A DNA stretch of 64,000 nt, taken from Diospyros lotus (lineage: Eukaryota; Streptophyta; Magnoliopsida; Ericales; Ebenaceae). The stretch lies in NCBI RefSeq assembly GCF_014633365.1, contig NC_068350.1, positions 31,301,119 through 31,365,118 on the forward strand. Reading direction: 5' to 3'. This document shows positions 54,135-64,000 of the stretch, piece by piece; position 1 is the stretch's first letter; every line of letters begins with the position of its first letter. The notes beneath the pieces are model-generated. The model saw nothing but the letters and a program-made list of their open reading frames with translations. It made no database searches and was not told the origin of the DNA. Both the position numbers and the translations under genes were made by a program.

Positions 54135-55056
54135 TATTGTGCCATGAAAAATTGGTAAGAGGAAAAATAAGGGATTTTCTCAAAAATAAAAAGTGAAGGC
54201 GCGACTGGAAGATAGTTGCGAGAACCAGCCTTGTGGCAGCGTCTAGACTGGCTAGGAGGCCCTGCTCGCAACAGCCTTGCCACAAGCTGCCTTGCGACAA
54301 CGTTTGGCCTGGCCGCGAGGCCCAGCCTCGCGACAGCCTTGTCGTAAGCAGCCTCACGACAAAGGCTAGCCCAGCTTGCGGTAGCCTCGCAGCGAGCGCC
54401 CCCCTCTCGATGAAACTTAAGAATCGTGCCCTATAAATACCCAGCTACAGGACATTGAATGGGGCTCCCAATTTCGATAAAAAATTGACATATTGATTGC
54501 ATCTTTACTGTTTTTGTAAATAGTTATCTGGATCTAATACTGACTTAGGCATCAGAAGGTCTTCATGGGGGAAGATTCTTATGAGCCTTCTAACATATTT
54601 TTTTAGTATTAACAAGGCCAAATCCTTGTGGCGAGACCTTGCAGTGAAACCAAATTCTTGCGGCTAGACCTAGCGGCGAAGGCAAATCCTTATGGCAAAA
54701 GAGGTAGTAGCGAAGCCTTGTGGGGAAAGAGCTTGTGGTAAAGACCTTGTGGCGAAGGAGCTTGTAGTGAAGACCAAACCTTGTAGTGAAGCCTTATTAC
54801 GAAGAAGCTTGTGGTGAGACCTTGTGGCAAAAGAACTTGTGGCGAAAACCTTGTGGCAAAAGAGCTTGTGGTAAAGATCTTGTGGCGAAGGAAGATCTTC
54901 GTGGCAAATGAGCTTGTGGCGAAATCTTTGCAGCGGGCATCCTTGCGACAAACTCCCTTAAGGCATCTTCTCTTACGACATCCTAACTTCACTCGACACC
55001 AAGCTCGAGTGAATCCCACATTATAAATTTTAATTATTATATTTTTTGCAACAACA
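54135..55056 (+). repeat. 3' LTR of outer element
   Basis: 922 bp, uninterrupted counterpart of the split 5' LTR. The first 250 bp have GCCTCGCGACAGCC-type GC-rich repeats. TATA-like CCCTATAAATACCC lies at about 54,429-54,441. The 54,610-54,950 part is the GCTTGTGGCGAAG minisatellite. Ends GCAACAACA. Confidence 0.9.
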
Positions 55057-55379
55057 TGCGCCATCTTAATTAGGGTTCCATCTCTATCACAATGGGATTT
55101 CTCTCTAAAACCATAGTCGACAAGGGTGGTGAAGAATGGAATGCCATTAATGTTTATTTGAAACATCATACTTAGACTTCAAATTTTTAGCCTAGCATTG
55201 CAAATATTCCAAAAAAATAAATATTTAATTATTCTAAAATAGAGAATTAATTACATACTGCTACATCCTTCCTTCCATAATCAAATGCAACTCATGTCAT
55301 ATATATCACCAACTTATCATTACATAAATTTGTCTCCAGATACATAATATCTCACACAAATAAATATTTGTAATTATGA

Positions 55380-56420
55380 GATGCGAAACATTCCATAAAC
55401 GTGTAACATCTCTAGTGGTATGGCCAATCCGTAAGCAATTTGGCCAATGTGTTCCAACACCTCATATGGACAATATCCTTGACCACAATTTTCCAACTCT
55501 CCCAAGACAAGTAATTTCCCTCTTCAGATTTAACTTAAAAATCCCCAACTACGAATTCTATGTCCCTCCTCCTTGCATTCATGTTGGATTTTTGTCTACT
55601 CCTATATACATTTTATTTGAAGTCGCCCAGATTTTATCTATAGTCTATCACACTAGTTTTTAAGTCCCATAAACCTCGAGTCCCCAATCTTAGTCTAACA
55701 TAAAAGTGATTGCAGGGCCGACCTAAGGCATAGGCCACTAAGGCCTATGCCTAGAGCCCCCAAAAATGACAGAAACCCCATTCCTTTGGGGGGCCCAAAA
55801 AAATACAGCAACCCCCCCCCCCCCCCCAATAGAAAAATACAACAGCCACTTGAGAGAATAAAGCATTCCTCCCAACCCCCCCCTAAAAAAAAAAAAATTG
55901 GCCCCACCCCCCTCCCCTTAAAAATAAATAAATAAATAAAAATTAAAGGCCTCCAAAAAATACAGCACCCCACCCTTCCCTAAAAAATTTATTATCGCCT
56001 AAGGCTTCGCTGGGCCTTGGGCCGGCCCCGGGTAATTGACACTTCCTCCCACACAATGTCTCGTACAATGTCTCATGTGATGCAATTCCAATTCCCCAAT
56101 AGTAATTGTTGTTACATGCAAAATTGGACAACAATTACTAATAATCCCAATTACCTCCAAAATTCATGACACATGCTCACAACATATATTTTAAAGCTTA
56201 TATGATTCTCTCAATTTGCTCATCGATCTAAGTATAATATTCAAGGTAAACCTCAAGTGTGTCCCTAGACAAGATTGCAAAACTTCTCTAAACTCTCGAG
56301 ATAATCTCAAATTCCTATTTGACACAATACTTTTAAGAATTTTTTGTAGTTTAACTACTTTCTTGATATAGTTCACCATGATCCTACTTTCATTATTGGA
56401 TCTTCAATGATTGTAACAAC
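55380..56420 (-). pseudogene. Fossil gypsy integrase, split by a MITE
   Basis: Minus-strand pieces in different frames: SNRNLRLSREFREVLQSCLG at about 56,325-56,265, then NFACNNNYYWGIGIASHETL and CGRKCQ at about 56,130-56,045, and beyond the MITE RQKSNMNARRRDIEFVVGDF at about 55,600-55,540. These correspond to the second-Asp block, the YNNSYHxSIGMAP block and the C-terminal RRRxLEFxVGD block of plant gypsy integrases such as the one at 45,858-47,057. Only integrase is left, with many stops. Confidence 0.78.
55713..56031 (+). mobile_element. hAT-type MITE
   Basis: Left end CAGGGCCGACCTAAGG, right end CTTGGGCCGGCCCCG; the inverted ends fit the CAGGGCCGGCCC consensus of plant hAT MITEs. Flanked by GTGATTG on the left and GTAATTG on the right, an 8-bp-class target duplication with one mismatch. 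It splits the surrounding gypsy integrase, which continues on both sides. The interior is rich in poly-C and A tracts. Confidence 0.8.
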
Positions 56421-56689
56421 TATTGTAACAATGTAATAGTTTTTTATATCTAATTTTAACTTATAGCATAATAGATATTTAGTGACAAAGTCACCTTTTC
56501 TTCATTTAATGTGGCCTCATAAATTTCTTATATATCTTTTTTATCTCATGGATTATATTATAATGAGAGGTAAATTACATATAAATCTCTTGTGATTTGA
56601 CTATCTTTGCGACCACATTTATACTTTAAAATTGGCCCTAAAATCACCTATGCTTTCATAAACACACTCTCTGTTCATTTTAGAAGCTA

Positions 56690-57566
56690 ACACACTCTCT
56701 GTTCATTCTAGAAGCTAACATTGTATATTGCAAATTAAAATGAGACAATTTTGTCACACAATCATAATTAAAAATTAAAATAAAAAATAAATTCAACTAA
56801 AATAACAAAAAAAATAAAAATAAAAAAGGGATCCTTGCCACCAGTGGAGAACCAACGGGGCCATTGATGATGGGTTGCAAAGAACGCATCGTCCGCCATT
56901 CCAGGTCAGTAGATCAGGAACTCACTTGGGACAGTGGGTTCTCTACAACCTATCGTTGATCAATGATGGGTTGTCGAGAACCCATTGTCCCAGATGGCTC
57001 TTCTACAATTGACGGAAGAAGAAGAAGAAGAAGAAGAAGAAATTAGGAATTGGAGCTTAAAGCTTCGATTTCGCACAATAAATCACTAAATGAAACTATG
57101 CTCTTCAATTTCACTAAAGCTTCAAAGTTGGAATCTCACTTTCAACATTTGATTTTGCACAATGACAATGATTGCTTCTTCTTCCCCGCCCCCTCTCTAT
57201 CTTCGTTAGTTGCAGAGAACAGAACCCATTTAGGATGATGGGTTATTTGCAAGGAACCCATCGCCGATCGACAAGGCAATGGATTGCAAGGAACCCACTG
57301 TCCCAGGTGGGTTCTTGTTTGGCTGACCTGGGATGGTGGGCAGTGGGTTGTAAGTGATTCTCTACAACCCTTTGCCTGCTATCCTAGGTGGTTTTCCACC
57401 CATGGGTTTCAATCGATGACCAAAATAATTTTATTTTTATTTTTTTATTAATTTTATTGAATTTATTTTTTAATTTTAATTTTTAATTATGATTCTGAGA
57501 CAAAACTACGTGGTTTTAATTTGTTATAAATAATATTAACTTTTGAAATGGACAAAGAAGGTGTGT
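56690..57566. mobile_element. Mutator-like long-TIR element, non-autonomous
   Basis: The left arm (about 56,690-56,829) runs ACACTCTCTGTTCATTCTAG through GAGACAATTTTGTC to AATCATAATTAAAAATTAAA. It is mirrored by the right arm (57,424-57,566), which reads the reverse complement, e.g. TTTAATTTTTAATTATGATT then GAGACAAAACTACG. TIRs are about 140 bp. Long TIRs around unrelated sequence are typical of MULEs. The interior (56,830-57,420) has no ORF of note; it is GC-richer than the arms and contains repeated hairpins built on ATGGGTT...AACCCAT and a (GAA)n run. A 31-bp duplication of CACTCTCTGTTCAT text lies at the left border. Confidence 0.65.
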
Positions 57567-57745
57567 TGAATAATGACTTATGATATTATTAAAATAGTCA
57601 AATAAGTTAGGATTTAATGCTAGATCAAGCTTAATATAACTTTGACAACTTCAATTTCATGCCAACATTAAATCCTTACTTATTTGACTATTTCAGCAAT
57701 ATCATAAGTCATTATTCAATACTCTTCATTGACTTTAAAGGTGCA
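57538..57745. mobile_element. Foldback MITE adjoining the MULE arm
   Basis: The segment GAATAATGACTTATGATATT...GTCAAATAAGTTAGGATTTAA (about 57,561-57,616) is followed, after about 45 bp, by its reverse complement (about 57,663-57,717), so nearly the whole element pairs with itself. The pairing appears to extend outward into the CAAAGAAGG/CTTCATTG flanks. No target duplication assigned. It overlaps the right arm of the element before it, so one may be derived from the other. Confidence 0.7.
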
Positions 57746-57789
57746 AATGCAAAGCATTTTAATTTTGGCATATCTTGGATATAGCATAT

Positions 57790-57915
57790 AGGCATTTTAT
57801 GGTTTATAGTTATGAGGCATAGGTATTGTTATGGTTATGAGGCATAGGCATGGTTATGGTTTTGAGGCATAGGCATTTTTTGGGGACATAGGCATGGATA
57901 TGGTTTTTTGAGTAG
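57790..57915. repeat. GAGGCATAGGCATGGTTATGG minisatellite
   Basis: Five or six imperfect units of TGAGGCATAGGCAT + GGTTATGGTT between 57,808 and 57,915. It abuts the truncated end of the copia gag fragment at about 57,920. Confidence 0.8.
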
Positions 57916-57919
57916 AGTT

Positions 57920-58392
57920 AAAATAAGTCTTCCTCCTCATGTTGGTCAGCAACAGCTCTTGCTTTTCTTTCTTGTTGTTGTGATCTACACACAATTGTGA
58001 TGTGACCTAGTTAACCACATTTGTTGCACTTTACATCGGGTCTCCACCAACACTTGTGTTGTGGATGATTGGTTTTTTTGCAGTATGGGCAAGGTGGATA
58101 ATTTTCACTATTGTTGTTTCCAGCATTTGCAAGCTTCTTGTTGTGATTCCAAACCTTTTTTTTACTAATGGACCTTGTTTGTGCCAGCAAAGCTCCTTCG
58201 ACAGCTCCTCCTATCTTCACAAGCCTTCTTTGTTCTTGAGCCTATAAAGCATTAAGTAACTCTGTCAAGGAAATGCTTGACAGATCTTTTGCATTTTCTA
58301 GAGAAGAGATGGTGACTTCATACCTCCCTGGAAGTATAACAAGTATTTTTTCAATGATTCTTTAATCAAAAAAATCCTTATCTAACAACCTC
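57920..58392 (-). pseudogene. Copia gag C-terminal part with zinc knuckle
   Basis: Minus strand, continuing the frame from 61,427-61,860 across the solo LTR. It includes the serine/lysine-rich linker and the zinc knuckle region PPCPYCKKTNHPQHKCWW...CNKCG (CX2CX4HX4C-like) at about 58,110-58,020. A short tail (ARAVADQHEEEDLF) follows to about 57,925, where the copia sequence ends abruptly at the minisatellite. Protease and everything downstream are missing. Confidence 0.8.
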
Positions 58393-58397
58393 ACTTT

Positions 58398-61300
58398 TGA
58401 AACGCCCCGTCTTCCCAGGACGTGCATTACCTCGAGATTTCGGGAATATATATTTTTTTCAACATCAAACACACAACATAAATCTCTCGATACATATACC
58501 TTCATCACAATCATTTCCTGACAATCCCGATCGTACCTTCTTAGCATATCAAAATTTAATAATTAATAGACTAAGATAGGTATTATCAATCACATTAGCG
58601 GAAGCAAGATCAAAACATCAATGATATATAATCGACAATTCCTTTTACAATAACCAAATCGATGTTTCACATGAAAATATCAAAATATTACATAACCTCT
58701 GAATATCATAATCATAGACAAAAATTTACGAAAACTAAACATAGCAGCTACATCTCGATGACATTCTTTCCCTTGGCGCCACTGTATTCACCTGGAACGT
58801 TTGAATATTCCAGGGACATAGTCCAAATTAGATGTTGAATCATCTAAGTGAGAGTTCAAAAACATTTTCATACAGATATGCAAAATCATATATAAAATCG
58901 ATAAATCTCGACATGCCCCAGCCTAAGAGAATCCCACATAGCACTTAGCCCTAACCGGGAAAAATGCAATCTCTCTAAAGGCGACACGACCACACTGACC
59001 CATTGGCAAACCAATCATGCTTAAAAGGGATAATCTCGACATATGAACTTGAGAATCACCCCATTGTCATTGTTGGGGTTTATGCTCCTACTTAAAAGCA
59101 TTCCAAAACCCAACGCAACCCTAGCCCCAAGAGTGTCATATCAGCACTATCCCCGAAATCCACGACACCTCGGCCTTAATGCTATTGCTCAAAGGAACCT
59201 GTGGTGGTATCCACTCTCAGCCCTGCCACTTGAGTACCGTAGGGTGAAGTCCGTCTCAGGCCCATCCCAAGTGGGTCACATAGCATTAACCCTTGGCACG
59301 CATTCCGAGTGCTGACACTCGAGAGCTACGTCACAGGTTAACATCCCACGTCCCACATAGACAACACAACATGTCAATGCCAAAAAATCATAACATGCAT
59401 AAAATCAACATCTCAATGTATGCAATTTACCGTACGAAATATAACACAAGTGTAAGTAATCATTTGTAAAACCATCAATAAAGCTAGCTATGAGGATGAA
59501 CACTCACAGTAAACCATTCATATGCCACAAACGAGTTTTTTGATAGAACCACTCACCTTTGGGGCTAAGTTTAAGATTCCTCAAAATGCATGCTCAACCT
59601 CGATTCTCGTGCCAGGCGCTCTATAGTTCAAATTCGAGCCTCAACGATACCCTAGACATCATATGTATTCAAAATAAAATCAATATCTATTTTCCCAAAT
59701 TTCTCATAAATTTTCTTTAATTTCTTCCTAATTTTATCTCGATAATTCCAAATAAATCCTCTCAAGTATGTTTTTCCAAATTTTTCTCCACAAGAATTAA
59801 TAAAACAATATTTATAAGCCTCTGGAATTTTCTAGAAATTTTTCAAATTTTCTCCTATTTTCTCAAATTTCCATAATTACTTTTCCTTGAGAAAAATTTA
59901 TTTCTCCTTGATTTCCTTCGAATATCCTCCAAGAAAAATCACCAAAACTTATAAAATAAATTTCTTATCCTTCTGGAATTTTCTCATAATTTTCTAAAAA
60001 TCCCTCATATTTATTTTCCATTTACATTTCCTTTCAAAAATCAAAAATAATTATTTCCTCTAGAAATTTCCAAGATAAAAATTCATCAAAATAAACTATT
60101 CATTTTCCTTGAATTTCTGGATATTTTTCCAGAATTTTAATTCCTTTAATTCTATTTTTTTATCGAATTTTCTATATTTTTAGCATTTAAAAAAATACAA
60201 AAAATACCTCCGGTCATCTTCTCTGGTGACGGCACACCGGAAAATTGAAGCGACGACACCAGGCTGTTTCTCTCCCTTAGTCGATCCCAATGGTACCCAT
60301 CTTGCTCAGAAAAAACCACCGGAAGTCTTCTGATTTGACCAAAAACAGATCGCCCAAGCCACCCGCCACCAAACTCCGGCGAGCCAAATTGACCTTCGAT
60401 TCGAACTCTGATTGACACGAAACTTTTCAGATTAGCTACCCATAGCCTTGCAACCAAAAACCCCTTAATAGATCCTTCGATCGATCACTCTACAACCCGA
60501 TTTAATACTCACGCAATATGTATATATGTATACGACCGAATGTATATATATGCGAAAACACTCCCTACACTACTCCAAAAATCCTTAAAATTCCCAGAAT
60601 TGCTCCTCACAACCTGGGGAACAAAAGCCCCTTATCCTCGACCTCTGATTCACTCCCAAAAGTGAGAAATCCGAAGTAAAATCTTTGATGCAAACCCTCA
60701 CCAAAACTCGGCTATTTATAGCCAAATTCGTTCGTTTTTCCGACCAATCAGAGGCTGTTGCTTCGCCCTTACGCGACCTTGGCCATGCCTTGTCGAAGAA
60801 CAGCTGCAATCTCCAGATTTTTCGGCCACAAATCGCGGCCAGCTGCCATTTTTGAGCAATTTTTTAGAAATTGCAGTTTGGCCCACTTGAATTTTTTTTT
60901 GCATTCTGGTCCTTATCCTCAAGCTCTTGATCTTTCCAGCACCATCACTAAGACCCTCAAGATTAGTACTTCTCATTTCTCCCTTGAAACTTCCAAAAAA
61001 TTACTGTTTTGACCTCCCTCGGGCAAATTCAAAAAATTGCACTTAGGCCCGACTAATCGCTTTGACCTTAAATCCACTCGATTCAATCCGAAATCAATTA
61101 AGGGTTGTTCTATACATAAAATATTAGTCCTATACACACTCCGTTGACTTTTTGGACATCGTCTATAGCAATTTGGTATTACGACGTAATCGGCAACTGT
61201 ATTTTTGCTATACCAAAAACTGTTCCCAATCTCATTTCTTTCGATGCCATAAATTTTTTCTAGGGATGCTTGTTACTGATGTACCATTTTCTTTAGACAT

Positions 61301-61421
61301 CTAAGTCCCGGGGTACTCCCTCCAGTTGATTCGACAATTTATTTTACTTTTAAACCCATTTTTCGGTATTTTAGATTCATCTAAATTACGTGGTGACCTT
61401 ACACAGATATGGGGTATTACA
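58398..61421 (-). mobile_element. Solo LTR (3.0 kb) inserted in copia gag
   Basis: Plus-strand ends TGAAACGCCCC and GGGGTATTACA; perfect duplication ACTTT (58,393-58,397; 61,422-61,426). The copia gag is continuous across it. No interior coding genes. The minus strand is sense by similarity to the chromovirus LTR start (TGTAATACCC). It shares with that LTR the paired palindromes (58,791-58,847) and the palindromic TATA box GGCTATTTATAGCC (60,710-60,723) at corresponding places, but is otherwise much diverged. It is left by recombination of a full Tekay-like element. Confidence 0.92.
60710..60723 (-). promoter_or_regulatory. Solo LTR TATA box within a 14-bp palindrome
   Basis: GGCTATTTATAGCC, identical to the chromovirus 5' LTR copy at 53,013-53,026. 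It lies about 700 nt into the LTR in the sense direction and is followed by GTTTTGGTGAGGG. It probably drives minus-strand transcription. Confidence 0.65.
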
Positions 61422-61426
61422 ACTTT

Positions 61427-61933
61427 GTTAGCAAGGCTAAGCAGCATGTCAATGTACTCTTTCACATTTTTTCTGACTCCTTCATTCTTTGCATTTCAAA
61501 CTCTCTGATCAAGTTTAACACTTGCATATTCTTCACTCGTTCATTGCCTTGGTATTCTTCTTTGAAATGATCCCAAATGGCTTTTGCTAAAGATAGGTTC
61601 ATGATTTTTGTGAAAATATTGGGAGAAACTGCAGCATACAAGTAGGTCATGGCTTTAGCCTTCCTTGTCTTCCTCTCCTTGTGAATCTTTATTTGGTTCA
61701 GGTTGGATTGGCCGGCAAATCAGCGACTTCGTAGTCTTGCTTAGTTGCTTCCCAAAGATCTTGTGCCTTGAGATGGACTTCCATTTTGATAGCCTATACC
61801 TGGTAGTTGTCGCCACCAAATATTGGTGTTGTCGGCATTCCATGACTTGATTCTACTTTCATTTTTGCAGATTGTTAGCTTGAATTTTCTCTTAACTCAT
61901 AGGTCCTTCAAGAAAATATGCTCTGATACCACT
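61427..61933 (-). pseudogene. Copia gag N-terminal part with primer site
   Basis: Minus strand. The primer site TGGTATCAGAGC is at 61,920-61,931, 2 nt from the LTR. Gag follows from about 61,845: KMEVHLKAQDLWEA, then (stops at about 61,700) YLYAAVSPNIFTKIMNLSLA, AIWDHFKEEYQG and NLIREFEMQRMKESE. This is a UBN2-type copia gag. The gag is interrupted at 61,422 by the solo LTR and continues at 58,392. Confidence 0.85.
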
Positions 61934-62033
61934 TGTTGGTATTTTTATGGACTTCTTAAGCAATTTTATTGATAATCAAAGTAGTTATTTATACAACTTA
62001 TTTAAAATAGAAAAAACATAAAAAATACCAACA
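61934..62033 (-). repeat. 100-bp LTR of the copia fragment
   Basis: Plus strand starts TGTTGGTATTTTTATG and ends CATAAAAAATACCAACA, an almost perfect 16-bp terminal inverted repeat. The primer site sits directly inside. Exactly 100 bp, very short for a copia LTR. No second copy is seen in the window, as the element's other end is lost. Confidence 0.8.
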
Positions 62034-62159
62034 AGGTGTGTTTCCTGTTCTGAGTATATAAGAATCTGGTTTGGTGGAGTAAAAGTAGGGAATAAGTTTT
62101 GTACTTGTCCTATATAAGGAGTTTCTTGTTCTGAGTAAATAAGTGAAGAGGATTGAAAG

Positions 62160-62760
62160 TTCCAACAAATGGTGTTAAAGCATTGGGGATCTCAAGGGAT
62201 TTGTCATTTTTGGCCAGTTAGAATGAAATCTTTTTCTTGTTTTTTGCCTATGATATTTGGAAAATGGTTGAAAAAGGTTATGAACCAAAAGAAATAGAAA
62301 ATCCTCCTTTTGTAGCTATTCAGGAAATAGAAGGATTTGTCAGAAATTACGAAGCATTGTCTTTCTTTCATAGTGCCGTCTTAGACACTATTTTTTTCCA
62401 AGAATAATCACTGCTACAACAGGGAAGGAGGCCTGGGATTACTTGAGGAGGAGTTTCAAGGTTCAAATAGAACACAAACAATCAACTCACTCAATCTGAA
62501 GAGAGAGTTTGATATGTTGAAGATGAAGCCTAAACTGTTAATCAGATGAAGATACATGGTGAAGAAATTGCAGATAAGAAGATAGTTGAAAATGTTCTTA
62601 TCATTTTTCCAGAGAGATTTGAAGAAAGAGTTTCGGCTTTGGAGGAGACAAAAGATCTCAAGAGGATTATTTGTTCATGGCTATGCAAATGAAAACTTCT
62701 GATTATGATTCATAATTTCTAGACAGTGTACGAATTTAGCATATGACTAGTAACGTAGAC
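62160..62760 (+). pseudogene. Degenerate copia gag, plus strand
   Basis: A primer-site-like AATGGTGTTAAAGCATTGG at about 62,168 follows TTCCAACA (LTR end). Then a broken gag: DIWKMVEKGYEPKE (about 62,250), NYEALSFFHSAVLDTIF, TGKEAWDYLRRSF and later pieces to 62,700, with many stops and frame changes. This is an independent copia from the minus-strand one beside it. Confidence 0.7.
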
Positions 62761-63479
62761 TTGTTTACCAAACTAGAATTAGTTAAAATGCCTATAAAAA
62801 ATGGGCAATGGAGAGAACGTGTCAGTTACTAGCAAAGGCACTGTCGCTGTTCAGATTGCTTCAGGTATTAAATTTATTCTAACGTTCTGTTAGTGCTTGA
62901 TTTGATCAGAACTTGTTGTGTGGGTTAAATGATGCAAAATGGTTATCTCTTGAAGTTTGAAAGTATGGCTTGTAGAGTCATAGATCTTGTTAGAATTAAA
63001 CTTGCAAATGTGCCTATGGAAAATTGAAGCTTTCCATTAAATTGGAATTCAGCCAGCCTCTATGTGCTGATAATAGAAGTGTTAGTTTAGATGAGTCTTG
63101 GGTATGACAATGAAAATATGGTCATAATCATAATTTCAAATCACTTTAGTTTACACAAATAATTCAAGAAATGGTGAGAGACTTGATTCAAATCCTGCTG
63201 TTTACGAATGAAGTATGTGAAAGTGTTCAGCTAGGCAAGCAACATAGAATATCTTTCCTCACTAGTTGTCTAATAAGAGCTAATGAGGATTCCTTCAGGT
63301 GGTGGTAATAGATATTTCATTCTTTTTAATCATGATTGCACTAGGATGATTTAGGTATATTTCCTCAAACAAAACTCTCAAGTATTTTCAGTGGTCAAAA
63401 AGTTGATGTCCTTAGTTGAATCTCAAAGTGGTTACAAAAGACATTTGAGGTTAGAGAATAAAAAAGAACATACTTTATC

Positions 63480-64000
63480 AAAATTCACACCAATTTTGTG
63501 AAGACTTAGGAGCCGTTCCGAGCACTGACTATTATCTATTCTCCACAACAAAATGAAATCTCTAAAAGAAAAAATAAGTCAGTACTTGAGATGGCTAGGT
63601 GCATGATTTTTGAGAAGCAATTACCAAAAGCCTTTGAAGTAGTTTATACTACAATACATATACTTGCAAAACAGGCTTCCCAACAAGAGCAATTCTTGGC
63701 ATGACACAAATAGAAACGTGGAAGGACATAGACCATCAATGAATCATCTAGAAGTGTTTGGTTCTTTGTCTAAAATTCCAATTGTGAAAAGAGCTAAGTT
63801 AGATGCTAGAGTTGAGAAAGGAATCCTAGTTGGCTATAGCTCACAATCAAAAGGCTATAGAGTTTACAATATCAAGATTGAAAAGTGTAAGATATCCAAA
63901 TTGACGAAGATGCTTGTTGGAATTGGGAGGCACATAAAGTAAAAAGAAGGCTTGGCACATCCATTTTGAAAGGTAAAAATGTTGACTATGTTCATCAATC
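63480..64000 (+). pseudogene. Degenerate copia integrase, cut by window edge
   Basis: Plus strand. Pieces FRALTIIYSPQQNEISKRKN (about 63,515), EMARCMIFEKQLPKAF (63,585) and HILAKQASQQE, then in another frame NHLEVFGSLSKIPIVKRAKL and KGILVGYSSQSKGYRVYNI (to 63,876). These are the C-terminal half of a copia integrase, including its conserved GYSxxSKGYRVYN end. Probably the same decayed element as the gag at 62,160. Between them (62,760-63,480) only weak similarity is left. Confidence 0.78.

Larger units (their letters stand above)
27007..55056 (+). mobile_element. Outer gag-only LTR retrotransposon (TR-GAG/LARD type) hosting three nested insertions
   Basis: LTR starts TGTTGTGCCATGAAAAATTGG (27,007; TATTGTGCC at 54,135) and ends GCAACAACA (31,376 and 55,056). 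A primer site TTTGGCACCGTATATGGG follows at 31,378 and a purine tract AGTGAGGGGAAAT precedes the 3' LTR. Removing the solo LTR (27,358-30,812), CACTA (31,680-41,866) and chromovirus (43,686-53,422) leaves about 4.6 kb: two LTRs of about 0.9 kb and an interior encoding only a broken gag plus tandem repeats. Gag and the leader resemble the Tat/Retand group. Lack of pol means that it must have moved with help from a relative. The LTRs differ much more from each other than those of the inner elements, as expected for the oldest layer. Confidence 0.88.

Noticed and set aside
55695..55973. Proline/glycine-rich frames
   Set aside because: Produced by poly-C/G tracts inside the hAT MITE.

Overview
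The window is plant nuclear DNA, almost certainly from a eudicot: a multi-exon receptor-like kinase with GT-AG introns and plant retrotransposon, LINE, CACTA, hAT and MITE families packed at high density. I see no bacterial genes, rRNA, tRNA genes or CRISPR. The species cannot be named from the sequence.

Region 1 (1-24,310): one host gene, an LRR receptor-like kinase of the LRR-VIII-1 type, on the + strand. Its first exons lie left of the window. Twelve exons are readable from 1,956 to the stop codon at 24,308-24,310, and all kinase motifs are intact. Its introns are swollen by insertions: a 5'-truncated LINE with a 19-bp target duplication, an RTE-type LINE, and a 9.6-kb intron in the kinase domain that holds two LTR retrotransposons side by side. 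One is a gypsy reduced to gag plus integrase (12,042-15,377, TSD CACTT); the other is a copia element (15,665-21,083, TSD CTCTT).

Region 2 (24,311-27,006): intergenic DNA with a long-TIR MITE and an older ~250-bp duplicated segment. One copy of that segment is the uninterrupted counterpart of the site where the next element sits.

Region 3 (27,007-55,056): a nest. The host is an old + strand gag-only LTR retrotransposon (TR-GAG/LARD type, Tat-like gag). Three later insertions lie in it, each with clean target duplications: a 3.45-kb solo LTR in its 5' LTR (TSD AGTTA), a 10.2-kb CACTA transposon (TSD ACA) whose transposase has lost its catalytic core, and a 9.7-kb Tekay-like chromovirus on the minus strand (TSD CCTGA). 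The chromovirus has near-identical LTRs and an extra acidic ORF between its primer site and gag.

Region 4 (55,057-64,000): fossils. There is a gypsy integrase split by a hAT-type MITE, a Mutator-like long-TIR element with hairpin-forming repeats, a copia gag with a 100-bp LTR split by a 3.0-kb solo LTR (TSD ACTTT), and a decayed + strand copia running off the right edge.

The most intriguing unexplained signal is shared by LTRs of the chromovirus and the two large solo LTRs. At nearly the same distance (about 340-400 nt) from one end of the LTR, all carry a pair of consecutive palindromes whose stems differ in sequence but keep pairing. Two of the three families also share a palindromic TATA box.
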